Shown: positions 44,820-53,896 of the stretch, piece after piece | Position numbering within the stretch: the first letter of the stretch is position 1 | Layout: each line of letters starts with the position of its first letter | Position numbers and translations under genes: made by a program | The notes under the pieces: model-generated | What the model saw: only the letters and a program-made list of their open reading frames with translations | Database searches by the model: none | Told to the model about the DNA's origin: nothing | Assembly: GCF_000626635.1 (NCBI RefSeq) | Contig: NZ_CP007451.1 | Location: 4,508,501-4,572,500, forward strand | Reading direction: 5' to 3' | DNA from: Draconibacterium orientale | Lineage (GTDB): Bacteria > Bacteroidota > Bacteroidia > Bacteroidales > Prolixibacteraceae | Length of the DNA stretch: 64,000 bases

Positions 44820-46793
44820 CTAAAGCACTACTGAATTTGTTGTCACTCTTTTCTTTGGAGATCTTTTTCCTTGTACTGCGAAATTGTTCGTAGTACGTTC
44901 TGCTTTTTGTACCATTTCCTGTATTGTACGTACGTTGAATGGAACAATGCTTTGAGTTGCGATTCCTGCAGACTTGCTGGCATCTGGTGTAAACGACAGT
45001 CCATAATAACCATCCAACCAACCTCCGGCTGCTTCACTGCGAATCAGGTAACCATCAGCTGCACTTGAACTTGTCATCACCAAATCGCCCTGCATATTAA
45101 ATGTAAAGTCCATAACGGCTGTGGTGCTTACGCCTCCGTCAAGATCGGTTGTATATAAAGTAACATCGTATGTTCCGCTGCTTAGTACCAAATCAGGTAA
45201 TACTTGCGGGGTAATAGTCATTACACTTGTAGCAGGATCGAAAAGTGCAAGCACTTCAGGAGCATAATCAATACCGGTAATAACAAATGTATTCTCATCG
45301 TCACCTTCTGCAATGTTCACGTCCATGCTAGCATCTGCCTCGCCAAACTGACTTATACCAGTCATTACAAAGTTACCAATGAAATCTTCTTTTGCATAAG
45401 AAACTGCATCTTCAGAGTAAAAGAATTTTTCAGCAAATTCACCCACAACAGTACCATCAGCATAGTGGAAAGTTAATCCCAGCGTATAAATAGTAACTCC
45501 TTTTGCATTTACAACAACCGATGATTCGATGTCTTCGCTTGGCGATACATAAAGCGCCTGGCCGAATACTTCAGTACCAATTGGCTGGTTTTCAGGAATT
45601 GTTACGCCAACACCTTCTTCGTAATAGAAAGCAACGCCGTATCCTTCAGCGAACAAGTCAGACAAATAGTACAGGTTTTTATATTCACTGTCTGCATTAT
45701 CCGGATCAGCATCAACAGCCATTGCTAATGTTTGACTCCAGCTTTCGCTGTATGCAGCTGATATAAATTCGCTTACTGCACCATCTGCAATTGCGTTGTA
45801 TTCAACATCATTGAAATCTTCAATTTTAAGGTTAGCTGCAATAAAAGCCTCTTTGGTAAGGTAAATATAAGTAGGTGTAGAAGAAGGATAAGGTTTACCA
45901 TCTTCGTAGCCGGCCTCACTCAGGTAAAGAGAATTAGCAGGGAAAGTAATAACTCCGTTACTTATTGTTCCCAACGGGTAAGAACTGATATTTTCTGAAA
46001 GGTTTCCATAAACAGAACCAATAGTTATCATTCCATACCCCCAGTCATTACCTATTTCGTGTGCTGGCATAAAAACATCACCCGACACTCCTGCAGGATC
46101 GTAAATTTCAATAATAGTGTAGTAGTCGTTGTCAGCATCAACCTTTTCGGCATCATTATATGGATAGCCGTCATAAATTCCATCTGCATCAGCATCCTGG
46201 GTTGGTACATCATATGCATTTTTAAAACGGTAACGTACTGATTCACCTAGCTGAGCTTTTTCGGCTTCAACATACATTGGATATTGACTAACGCCGTAGC
46301 CTGCAGCAAATACTCCATCAACATAAACCATTGGCTCGGCAACAGGAGTCCACTTAATTCGGGTAACCTGAGTTGAAACAACAGGCGAAGCTGCTGAATA
46401 TGGATTTATATACTGATCTCCTTCAACAATCAATTTCAGACCATAGGTTGTACCTTCTCCGGCATTCGGAAAAGTTATTGTAAAATCTACCTCTGTTTCA
46501 CCATCGGCAAAACTTACTGTTGCCGGTACGTTAAACACATCATCAGAGTTTACTTGAACTGAAATTGGCACCTCAACATTTCCTGATGAAACAGTTCTGG
46601 CAAGAGTTAACGAAATTTCAGTTGCTTCTGTTGGCTCCAGCTCAAAAACAGCTGTATTCGAACTAGGGAAATATACTCCCTGGCATCCTTCTGGTACGGC
46701 AGGACTTGGCTCTACCGTATCTTCATATTCATCACAAGCCGCAAAAAAGAGCGTTGCGATAAAAAACAATATATATAACTTATTAATTTTCAT
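44820..46793 (-). CDS. SusE/SusF-like surface lipoprotein
   Basis: The lipoprotein signal ends in F-F-A-A-C, followed by acidic residues (D-E-Y-E-D) that favour surface export in Bacteroidota. Residues about 45-130 look like a Calx-beta/Ig-type domain (E-I-S-L-T-L-A-R-T-V-S-S-G-N, then V-S-F-A-D-G-E-T-E-V-D-F-T). The rest of the 657 residues are beta-rich with no catalytic motif. An Asp-rich D-A-D-A-D-G-I-Y-D-G segment near 205 could bind calcium. As third gene of the SusC-SusD operon it probably binds the same ligand at the cell surface. The basic C-terminal tail is odd. Confidence 0.75.
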   Translation of the reverse strand: MKINKLYILFFIATLFFAACDEYEDTVEPSPAVPEGCQGVYFPSSNTAVFELEPTEATEISLTLARTVSSGNVEVPISVQVNSDDVFNVPATVSFADGETEVDFTITFPNAGEGTTYGLKLIVEGDQYINPYSAASPVVSTQVTRIKWTPVAEPMVYVDGVFAAGYGVSQYPMYVEAEKAQLGESVRYRFKNAYDVPTQDADADGIYDGYPYNDAEKVDADNDYYTIIEIYDPAGVSGDVFMPAHEIGNDWGYGMITIGSVYGNLSENISSYPLGTISNGVITFPANSLYLSEAGYEDGKPYPSSTPTYIYLTKEAFIAANLKIEDFNDVEYNAIADGAVSEFISAAYSESWSQTLAMAVDADPDNADSEYKNLYYLSDLFAEGYGVAFYYEEGVGVTIPENQPIGTEVFGQALYVSPSEDIESSVVVNAKGVTIYTLGLTFHYADGTVVGEFAEKFFYSEDAVSYAKEDFIGNFVMTGISQFGEADASMDVNIAEGDDENTFVITGIDYAPEVLALFDPATSVMTITPQVLPDLVLSSGTYDVTLYTTDLDGGVSTTAVMDFTFNMQGDLVMTSSSAADGYLIRSEAAGGWLDGYYGLSFTPDASKSAGIATQSIVPFNVRTIQEMVQKAERTTNNFAVQGKRSPKKRVTTNSVVL

Positions 46794-46817
46794 AGTTTAA
46801 AATATAAAATTGAAACA

Positions 46818-48413
46818 TTATAAATCAGCAACTGGAGTTGGAACCGGTGCAGACGGGTTGTTATCACCTTCGTTTAATGCACGGTTTGCCTGAACCTCTG
46901 CCTCAGGAATTCTCCACAATAAAATATCTGATTCTGGCGCAATATTAAAAATCATATTGGCATTCGGATAGGCTCCGCCTCTACGATCAACGCCTTTGTT
47001 TAAACGCATAATATCGAACCAGTTCAGTCCTTCGCCCCATAGCTCAATTCTACGTTGGTGGAAAACTTCTTCCTGTACATCGCCACCGCTGAATGAATAA
47101 GAAGGATCGCGATAAGTTTGAACGAAAGAAGTAAGTGTTGCTGTTCCGTCACCTCCGCTCATGGCTTCAGCTTCAGCTTTAATCAGGTACATTTCTTCAA
47201 TTCGCATTAAAGGAATATCGTTTGAGTTGATTGAAGTACCCACCTCATTTTTGTAAGGAGCAAATTTCACTTGCGTATAGGGCACATAACCGTACTCAAC
47301 CATAAAATCTTCCTGATCTGAAGACAGGTTGTCAGAAATGCCATTTTCGTCCAGGAACCAACCTTTACGAACATCGGTTTCAGGAATTGATTCAAACAAG
47401 ACTTTGTTGATTTGTTTACCTCCCGAGTAGTTGGCGTAACCATAATTCAACGATCCCATGTGTGAGATCCAGTTTACGATACCGGACGATACAACATCGT
47501 CGGTTTCAGAGATGATAATTCCCCACATCCAGTTTGATTCGTCAACAGTCCAGAAAGCCGGCTTGTTAACATCCTCAATTGCAGCAGGCGTAGCGTCTGA
47601 AACTTCAATTGCTTTAGTTGCATCGGCTGCAGCATCGCTCCATTTTTGCATAGTAAGGTTTACACGGGCACGAAGACCGTATGCTACTGCCAGGTTAACA
47701 TAGCGTTTGTCGGCACGCATCATTCCGTTTTCTTCTGCTGATTCCAATAAAGTAACAGCGGCATTAATATCGGCTAAAATCTGTGTATAAATTTCGCCAA
47801 CAGTTGATCTTGGAGAACCTAGCAAAGCAGCCTCGTCGGAGTTTTCGTTGGTAATAAGAGGTACACAAGGATCAGACTCGTGACCTACATAGTTGAATTG
47901 ATACAACTGAGCCAATACCCAATAACTAAAGGAACGGGCAGCTAAACCTTGCGCTAGGTAAAACTGTGTAGTTGGATCTTCAGTTGCCGGGTCGATAGAA
48001 CCTACAACATTATTTGCTGTAAAAATAATCGAATACATATCGTTCCACAGAATCTGACTTTCGTTTGATGTGTAGTCACGATCAGAAAATTCAAGGTTGT
48101 TACCAGTCCAGTTATAACCGTTGTTATCAGAAACCATGTCTTGGCCGTTATTATCAGTAAAAAGCATTACTGAAGGATAACCGAAGTCGTTGTGACGCGA
48201 TGCACCAAGGGCATCCTCGTTAGGCATATAAGTGGTGAACTGCGCAAAAATCGCGTTTACCCCTGCTTCTGCCTTGGCAGGATCATTTGTTACAACATCT
48301 TCTTTCTGCGAAGATGTAATTATATCACCTTCGGGCAGGGTATCTAAATCCTCACACCCCACGAAAGCAAATAAACTAATTGCTAGTAAAGCAAATATAT
48401 GTTTTCTCTTCAT
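46818..48413 (-). CDS. RagB/SusD family nutrient-uptake lipoprotein
   Basis: A lipobox (L-F-A-F-V-G-C-E-D) is followed by the all-helical TPR-type SusD fold. G-L-A-A-R-S-F-S-Y-W-V-L-A-Q-L-Y near 155, the Y-L-I-K-A-E-A-E-A helix near 415 and F-H-Q-R-R-I-E-L-W-G-E-G near 455 are standard SusD landmarks. SusD caps the SusC channel on the outside and delivers the ligand. The length is 531 residues. It lies 19 bases after susC and 24 before the SusE/F-like gene. The ligand is unknown, as no polysaccharide enzyme is adjacent. Confidence 0.95.
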   Translation of the reverse strand: MKRKHIFALLAISLFAFVGCEDLDTLPEGDIITSSQKEDVVTNDPAKAEAGVNAIFAQFTTYMPNEDALGASRHNDFGYPSVMLFTDNNGQDMVSDNNGYNWTGNNLEFSDRDYTSNESQILWNDMYSIIFTANNVVGSIDPATEDPTTQFYLAQGLAARSFSYWVLAQLYQFNYVGHESDPCVPLITNENSDEAALLGSPRSTVGEIYTQILADINAAVTLLESAEENGMMRADKRYVNLAVAYGLRARVNLTMQKWSDAAADATKAIEVSDATPAAIEDVNKPAFWTVDESNWMWGIIISETDDVVSSGIVNWISHMGSLNYGYANYSGGKQINKVLFESIPETDVRKGWFLDENGISDNLSSDQEDFMVEYGYVPYTQVKFAPYKNEVGTSINSNDIPLMRIEEMYLIKAEAEAMSGGDGTATLTSFVQTYRDPSYSFSGGDVQEEVFHQRRIELWGEGLNWFDIMRLNKGVDRRGGAYPNANMIFNIAPESDILLWRIPEAEVQANRALNEGDNNPSAPVPTPVADL

Positions 48414-48432
48414 AGTTATTCAATTTTAAAAA

Positions 48433-51400
48433 TTAGAATGATAAGTTAATACCTCCCGAAAGTGTACGAATCGGTGTATAACGTGCAGTTGTGGCCGATG
48501 TAAAACTTTGACGTGGATCCAATCCTTTGCGGCTTGTTAATAATGCTACGTTATCAGCTGCAAAATAAATTCTAAGTTTTTCAACTTTTAATACATCGGT
48601 TAATCTCGATGGCAATGTGTATCCTAAGGTAATGTTATTGATACTCAAATAATCAGAGCTTGTTAAGAAACGAGTTGAAGTAGAATTTGCATACAAGTCG
48701 CTGGCATCAACACGTGGTACATCAGTAATTGTATTTTCTGGTGTCCATGCGTTGTAAATATCTTTATGCCAGTTATTTCCTGCAGACCCTGAGTTTCCTT
48801 CGTGCATCAAACGTGAATAACCAGAATCGTAAATATCGCCACCCAGTTGGTAAGAACATTGAATAGAAGCGTCGAAACCATAAGCTTCAATGCTTGTGCT
48901 GAAACCACCATAAACGGCTGGTAATAAATCATCAGTTGCAACTTTGTGCTCCAGTGCAGATGAGTAATCGCTTGTTTTTACGCGTTCTCCGTCTTCACCT
49001 TCTCCTGCGTAATAAAGTGCCAAACCTGTTTCCGGATCAACACCGGCATACTCAACAAAGTAATAGCGGTACATTGATTCGCCTTCTTCGTAAATACGGC
49101 TACCATCAATTAACTGACCTTCCAGGTCGGGGTGCAATTCATTAATTTTATTTTTAATAAAGGTTGCGTTGGCATTTGCAGTCCAGTTAAAGTTATCGCG
49201 ATTCATAATGCTCAAGTTCAGGTTTAATTCAACACCTGAGTTAGTCATCGAACCAATATTCATTGGAATTGAAGTATAACCAACACTACCTTGTACAGGC
49301 TTGTAGTAAAGCATATCGGTTGATTTACGTCCGAAGTATTCAACCGAACCCGACAGTTTACTATTCAGCACAGCAAAGTCAACACCAATATTATATGAAG
49401 TAGAAGTCTCCCAGGTAATATCAGGATTTCCTTTGTAATCCAGCGTACCATCAGAGAAAACGCCGTCGGCACCCGACATAGAATACTGGTCGAGCCAAGC
49501 GTAGTAGTTACCAATGTTATCATTACCCTGCTCACCGTAAGAAGCTTTCAGTTTTAACATATCAACCCATGAAATGCCTGCCATAAAATCTTCCTGAGTC
49601 AACATCCAGGCAGCACTTGCCGACCAGAAGTCACCCCAGCGATTATCCGGGCTAAAACGTGAAGAAGCGTCACGACGATAAGCAACATTCAGGAAATATG
49701 CATCGCGTAATGAGTAATTAATACGACCAAAATAACCTTCAGTTGAGTAAGTATCTTTCTCGCCGCCGGTATTCAAATTATCAATCGCATTACTTAGGTA
49801 ATAACTTTCAGGGTTGTACAAATTCTGGCCGCTACCTGAAATGTATTCATCTGTATATGAATAACCATCGTAACCGGCAGTAATGTCAAATTGGTGTTCG
49901 TCGTTTATTGTAAACAGGTAGTAACCAATGTATTGTTGGTCAAATCCCCATACACGAGTTTGACTTTGGTAGGCTGTACCACCGTACTGAGCACTTTGTC
50001 CCATGTAGGCGTTACCTAAATCGCTGTAACGAGTATTGTCGATATGTAAACCATACTTTGCAGTAAGCGTTAAGCCTTTCATTGGTGTTACTTCAGCAAA
50101 CCAGTTCGCATTAATGATATCCATTAAATAGTCGGTTTTATTGTATGCAAGGTCTCCGGCAGGGTTGGCAATCTGCATAAATGAACGAGAGAAGTTTGTA
50201 CTTACTCCGTCGCCATAATCGTAAACTTTACGGCCATTAATATCCATTACCTGCATTGTTTCGCCATCGCGAACATACATTGGATATACCGGCGCAACGT
50301 AGTTGGCAATAAAGAAGGCATTACCACTTGATGAAGTAGATGTTTGCTCGCCCGGGTAATTACTTTCAATTTTGTTGAAGTTTACGTTGGCACCAACTTT
50401 TAACCAATCGTTTACTTTTTGGTCGCCTTTAAAACGGCCTGAAAAACGATTGAAGCCAGAACCAGCAACAATACCTTCATCATCAAGATAACCAAACGAC
50501 AGGTAGAAGTTTTGCTTTTCGTTAGCACCTGATATGGTTAGGTTATACTCTTGTCTCATGTTGTTTTGGAAAGTCTCATCAGCCCAGTTGTCGGGAGTGT
50601 AATAGTACTCGCCATCGTTATAACCCAAAGTTGCATTTGGATTCAGTTTTCCGTTTGTTCCAACCAAAGACTCTCCAGCAGGCAATGTATATACTTTGTA
50701 GCCATATCCACCTTCACTGTTTGAGGTAAGACGTGCATTGGCATACGAATTCGCCTGTACCGGATCATAACCCAGGTTATAAATACCTGCATTATAAATA
50801 GCTGCATAAGCCATTTCGGTATAATTCTTAGGGCTGGTTAAAACATCGTAGTTTTTAATAGCCCGTGCATTCGATCCTACTTTTGCATCAAAAGTAACTT
50901 TTGTTTCACCGCTTTTACCTTTTTTAGTGGTAATCATGATAATTCCGTTTGCACCACGTGCACCGTAAAGTGCGGTAGAAGCAGCATCCTTCAACACTGT
51001 CATCGACTCAATGTCGGCAGAGTTAAGAGATGAAAGGTCGCCATCAAAAGGCACACCATCAACAACGTATAACGGGTTTGTACCTGCATTAATAGAACCT
51101 ACTCCGCGAACACGGATTGTTGCAGAACTTCCAGGCTGACCATTATTACTTAATACCTGTACCCCGGCAACTGTTCCGGCTAAAGCATTTGAAATGTTGG
51201 AAACCTGACGTTTCTCAATTTCTTTTGCTTCAACAACTCCGGCAGAACCGGTAAAAGATCCCTTGGTAGAAGTACCATAAGCAACTACCATTACTTCGTC
51301 AACTCCAATAACATCAGGAACGAGAGTTGCATTGATTACACTTCCAGAGATTGGTGCTTCCTGCGTTTTCATACCAACAAAGGAGAAAATAAGGGTTGCA

Positions 51401-51606
51401 GCATCTGACGGAACTTCCAGCTGGTAAACCCCATCAAGGTTTGTAACTGTACCAATTGTGGTACCTTTAACACTTACTGAAACACCAGGTATGCCCATAT
51501 CATCATCGGAACTGATTACAGTACCTGTGATACTTTTTACCTGTGCTTCAGCCACAAGCACGCCAAACAAGGCAATGCCCAATAGCATTAGCGCAATTTT
51601 TTTCAT
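48433..51606 (-). CDS. SusC/RagA family TonB-linked outer-membrane protein
   Basis: This 1,057-residue protein has a signal peptide, an N-terminal carboxypeptidase-D-like domain (G-I-P-G-V-S-V-S-V-K-G-T), a TonB-box region (V-D-E-V-M-V-V-A-Y-G), the plug (T-V-L-K-D-A-A-S-T-A-L-Y-G-A-R-G-A-N-G), and a large barrel ending in S-G-G-I-N-L-S-F. It is the TonB-powered channel of the uptake complex with the SusD and SusE/F-like proteins. No SusR, anti-sigma or hybrid sensor gene is near, so regulation is not evident. A TAAATTTG -7-like box is at 51804-51811, about 200 bases upstream. Confidence 0.95.
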   Translation of the reverse strand: MKKIALMLLGIALFGVLVAEAQVKSITGTVISSDDDMGIPGVSVSVKGTTIGTVTNLDGVYQLEVPSDAATLIFSFVGMKTQEAPISGSVINATLVPDVIGVDEVMVVAYGTSTKGSFTGSAGVVEAKEIEKRQVSNISNALAGTVAGVQVLSNNGQPGSSATIRVRGVGSINAGTNPLYVVDGVPFDGDLSSLNSADIESMTVLKDAASTALYGARGANGIIMITTKKGKSGETKVTFDAKVGSNARAIKNYDVLTSPKNYTEMAYAAIYNAGIYNLGYDPVQANSYANARLTSNSEGGYGYKVYTLPAGESLVGTNGKLNPNATLGYNDGEYYYTPDNWADETFQNNMRQEYNLTISGANEKQNFYLSFGYLDDEGIVAGSGFNRFSGRFKGDQKVNDWLKVGANVNFNKIESNYPGEQTSTSSSGNAFFIANYVAPVYPMYVRDGETMQVMDINGRKVYDYGDGVSTNFSRSFMQIANPAGDLAYNKTDYLMDIINANWFAEVTPMKGLTLTAKYGLHIDNTRYSDLGNAYMGQSAQYGGTAYQSQTRVWGFDQQYIGYYLFTINDEHQFDITAGYDGYSYTDEYISGSGQNLYNPESYYLSNAIDNLNTGGEKDTYSTEGYFGRINYSLRDAYFLNVAYRRDASSRFSPDNRWGDFWSASAAWMLTQEDFMAGISWVDMLKLKASYGEQGNDNIGNYYAWLDQYSMSGADGVFSDGTLDYKGNPDITWETSTSYNIGVDFAVLNSKLSGSVEYFGRKSTDMLYYKPVQGSVGYTSIPMNIGSMTNSGVELNLNLSIMNRDNFNWTANANATFIKNKINELHPDLEGQLIDGSRIYEEGESMYRYYFVEYAGVDPETGLALYYAGEGEDGERVKTSDYSSALEHKVATDDLLPAVYGGFSTSIEAYGFDASIQCSYQLGGDIYDSGYSRLMHEGNSGSAGNNWHKDIYNAWTPENTITDVPRVDASDLYANSTSTRFLTSSDYLSINNITLGYTLPSRLTDVLKVEKLRIYFAADNVALLTSRKGLDPRQSFTSATTARYTPIRTLSGGINLSF

Positions 51607-51998
51607 AGAATAAAATTTAAAATATTAGTAAATAACTCACTCACTTTTAATACTCACCGGCAAATTAGAAAAAAAAACATCAATTAACAAATATTTACAT
51701 CAAACAGTTACTTTCTTAAAATTTGTTTCTGATTGGCCGTTTAAGGATAAAGACTTAAATTAACTAATTCTAATTCGAAGTGTTATCATATTCATATACA
51801 TCACAAATTTAACGAATGAGAAACAGAATGATGTGATATTTGTCATGTTTCTTCGTCAAAAACCCTCTTTAATACTAAACAAATTAACAATATTTAACAA
51901 TTGTATAAGTATAAAAAATATTTAACAATTAATGTTTTGTTGATGTTCAAATTTTCGTTTGATTTTTGTAAAAATAGTAACCATAAAAATACTTGTTG
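51607..51998. other. AT-rich leader of the SusC operon
   Basis: This is 392 bases with no gene and very rich in A and T. A minus-strand TAAATTTG (51804-51811) is a candidate -7 box, which would give an untranslated leader of about 190 bases, but no good -33 box is seen. Confidence 0.45.
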
Positions 51999-52878
51999 TT
52001 ATTTCAGGTACTTTCTTTTCTCGTGCTTTGTCATTTCCAGTCCTCGAATAGCCTGAGGGTGAAAAACGGTGTAGGGGCTTACAACATTAAGGATTTCGGT
52101 ATCGCCATTGTTGTTTACCACAAACTGCGGAATAATAAACGATAACTTTTGGGTAAATAGGGAATCATGATAGATAAGCACTATCAATTCGCCGTTTTTA
52201 TTGGACAACTCCCCTATTTTTTGCCCGGCAAATACTTTTTGCCCTACAACGAGTTGCTCCGGATTATACTTTACACCATGATAACAAATTAAAGTTCCGT
52301 CGGGTTGCAACAAGGTAATACTGTTTGTAAAGGTATGATACCAAAAAACGCGATTCTTCGGTTCTCGTTTCCCCAACAAGTTCAGTTACAATACCATTTC
52401 TGCTGGCAAAAACGGCATCTCCCCGACCGGCCTTAAAACCTGATGCAAACCAGGAATCGGGTGTGTCATTTCCCCAAAAACCATCAATATTTTTCACATC
52501 GAAAACCGATACGCTTTTACCTTCTTTTAACGGAATTAAATAAGGAAAATCAAGATCAATATCGGCCGTTGGATTCGACCGGAAAGTTTCAATATCGTAA
52601 TTAAAACGCGGAATTTCGGCATCGATATCGCGCTGAAGTGTAAAAAGACTATTAAAACCCGGTGCTACTTTCTTTACATAGGGTAAGGTTTCGTTAAACG
52701 TGGTGTTCTCCAGGTCGGCAAAGTTAATATGCAGATACATTGGCACTTTTGCATTGTTGGTTGCACTAAAAACACAATCGCCAAGCGAATTGTAATTGGC
52801 CTGCACTTCAACATACTGAGCTATTGTGACACTGGTAATCAATATTAATTTTAACAATAGAAGTATTTTGTGAATCAT
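51999..52878 (-). pseudogene. Secreted M23-like (LytM fold) protein, frameshifted
   Basis: The start at 52878 gives a signal peptide (L-L-L-L-K-L-I-L-I-T-S-V-T-I-A-Q). The first frame continues to G-D-A-V-F-A-S-R-N-G-I-V-T-E-L-V-G, and the rest lies one frame over, from about 52370 to 51999 (G-K-R-E-P-K-N-R-V-F-W-Y). Losing one base of GGGG near 52370 joins them. The joined protein is about 292 residues. The C-terminal part follows the M23 pattern (Y-H, V-x-x-G-Q-K-V-x-A-G-Q-K-I-G), but the usual H-x-x-x-D and H-x-H zinc ligands are not evident, so it may be a non-enzymatic relative. Divergent from the DUF4268 gene. Confidence 0.72.
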
Positions 52879-52934
52879 ATAGCACATGTTTACAAATGAT
52901 AAAAGTAAAATTAAATTTAGTTTACCTTTGGCGC

Positions 52935-53402
52935 ATGTATTCAAAAGAGGAATTGCGACAATTAAAGCTGGATTTTTGGCAACTGTTTGACAAGCGCTGC
53001 AGTGTACATCCTGAATTACAATACCGGAAACGAAAATGGGTGCTACATAAAACAAAAATTAAAGGTGTGGCGCTGCGTTTTGATGTTAGTCGTAAAGATG
53101 CAAAGGTAATTCTGGAACTGGGTAATAAAAATGAAAACAAAAGACTGAAAGCCTACGAATTTCTGGAAAAATACAAGCCGGTTATTGAAGATGGTTTTGC
53201 AAATGGTTTGCAGTGGGACTTTTTGCACGAACGCGAAGACAGTGGTGCCGAAGTATGCCGGATATATACACAATTGGAAGGCGTTGATTTTCACCGTCAG
53301 AACCAATGGCCCGACATCTTCAACTTCTTTATTGAAAACATGCTAAAACTCGAACACAACTTTCTTGAAATAAGAGACCTTTTACAGGAAGAGCTGAAAT
53401 AA
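52935..53402 (+). CDS. DUF4268 domain protein
   Basis: This 155-residue cytoplasmic protein starts at the ATG at 52935, right after a TACCTTTG -7-like box (52923-52930), so the message may have almost no leader; the in-frame ATG at 52896 would lie upstream of that box. The body fits DUF4268: W-V-L-H-K-T-K-I-K-G-V-A-L-R-F-D-V, then G-L-Q-W-D, then F-H-R-Q-N-Q-W-P-D-I-F-N-F-F. DUF4268 is often the C-terminal part of nuclease-like proteins, but here it stands alone as is common in Bacteroidota. I cannot assign a function. Confidence 0.82.
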   Translation: MYSKEELRQLKLDFWQLFDKRCSVHPELQYRKRKWVLHKTKIKGVALRFDVSRKDAKVILELGNKNENKRLKAYEFLEKYKPVIEDGFANGLQWDFLHEREDSGAEVCRIYTQLEGVDFHRQNQWPDIFNFFIENMLKLEHNFLEIRDLLQEELK

Positions 53403-53439
53403 GAAGCCTTTTCCTCTCGAACAGAAAACTATTACCTAA

Positions 53440-53817
53440 CTAGATAAACAGTTCGTTAAGTGCTCCAAAATAGTCTTCATCCCAGCCTTCCGAGATGTTA
53501 TCAAAAGCATCGTCGGGAATATTGGTATGACGCAATTCAATGCTTGTACCCTTTTTATGCGGATGTAGTTTTATGGTCACCAACGAATTTTCTACTTCTT
53601 CACCAAAAAACCACTTTTGAACGATCTTTTTATCTTGCTCAAATTCCACATTCACACCCGAAATACTTCCGCCCCACAACGAAAATTCGGCGTTTGGTTC
53701 CAGCGGCATAACTGCTGTTTCGCCGGTCCATATTTCAAGCATATTTTCGTTGGTTAAAGCATTGTAAACGTCTTTCGGATCAGCGGTTAAAATATAGTAG
53801 CGTTTTAAATCTTTCAT
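53440..53817 (-). CDS. SRPBCC/AHSA1-like START-domain protein
   Basis: This 125-residue single-domain protein has a helix-grip fold. Y-Y-I-L-T-A-D-P-K-D-V-Y-N-A-L-T-N-E begins it, W-T-G-E-T-A-V-M follows, and the C-terminal helix ends E-G-W-D-E-D-Y-F-G-A-L-N. The G-W-x-x-x-x-x-x-A-L end is typical of AHSA1-type proteins, which bind hydrophobic ligands or Hsp90. The ligand is unknown. It is likely cytoplasmic and transcribed alone. A TACTTTTG box is at 53834-53841. Confidence 0.85.
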   Translation of the reverse strand: MKDLKRYYILTADPKDVYNALTNENMLEIWTGETAVMPLEPNAEFSLWGGSISGVNVEFEQDKKIVQKWFFGEEVENSLVTIKLHPHKKGTSIELRHTNIPDDAFDNISEGWDEDYFGALNELFI

Positions 53818-53896
53818 GAATTTGTCTTTTTATCAAAAGTAACTTTTTTCTTCTTTTAAATGATTTATTGTTTGCACAAAACAACATCGTTGCCCA

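Noticed and set aside
44482-44823. 113-codon frame through the 42-bp repeat as a repeat protein
   Set aside because: It continues across a strong terminator into the end of the SusE/F-like gene and lacks a start signal.
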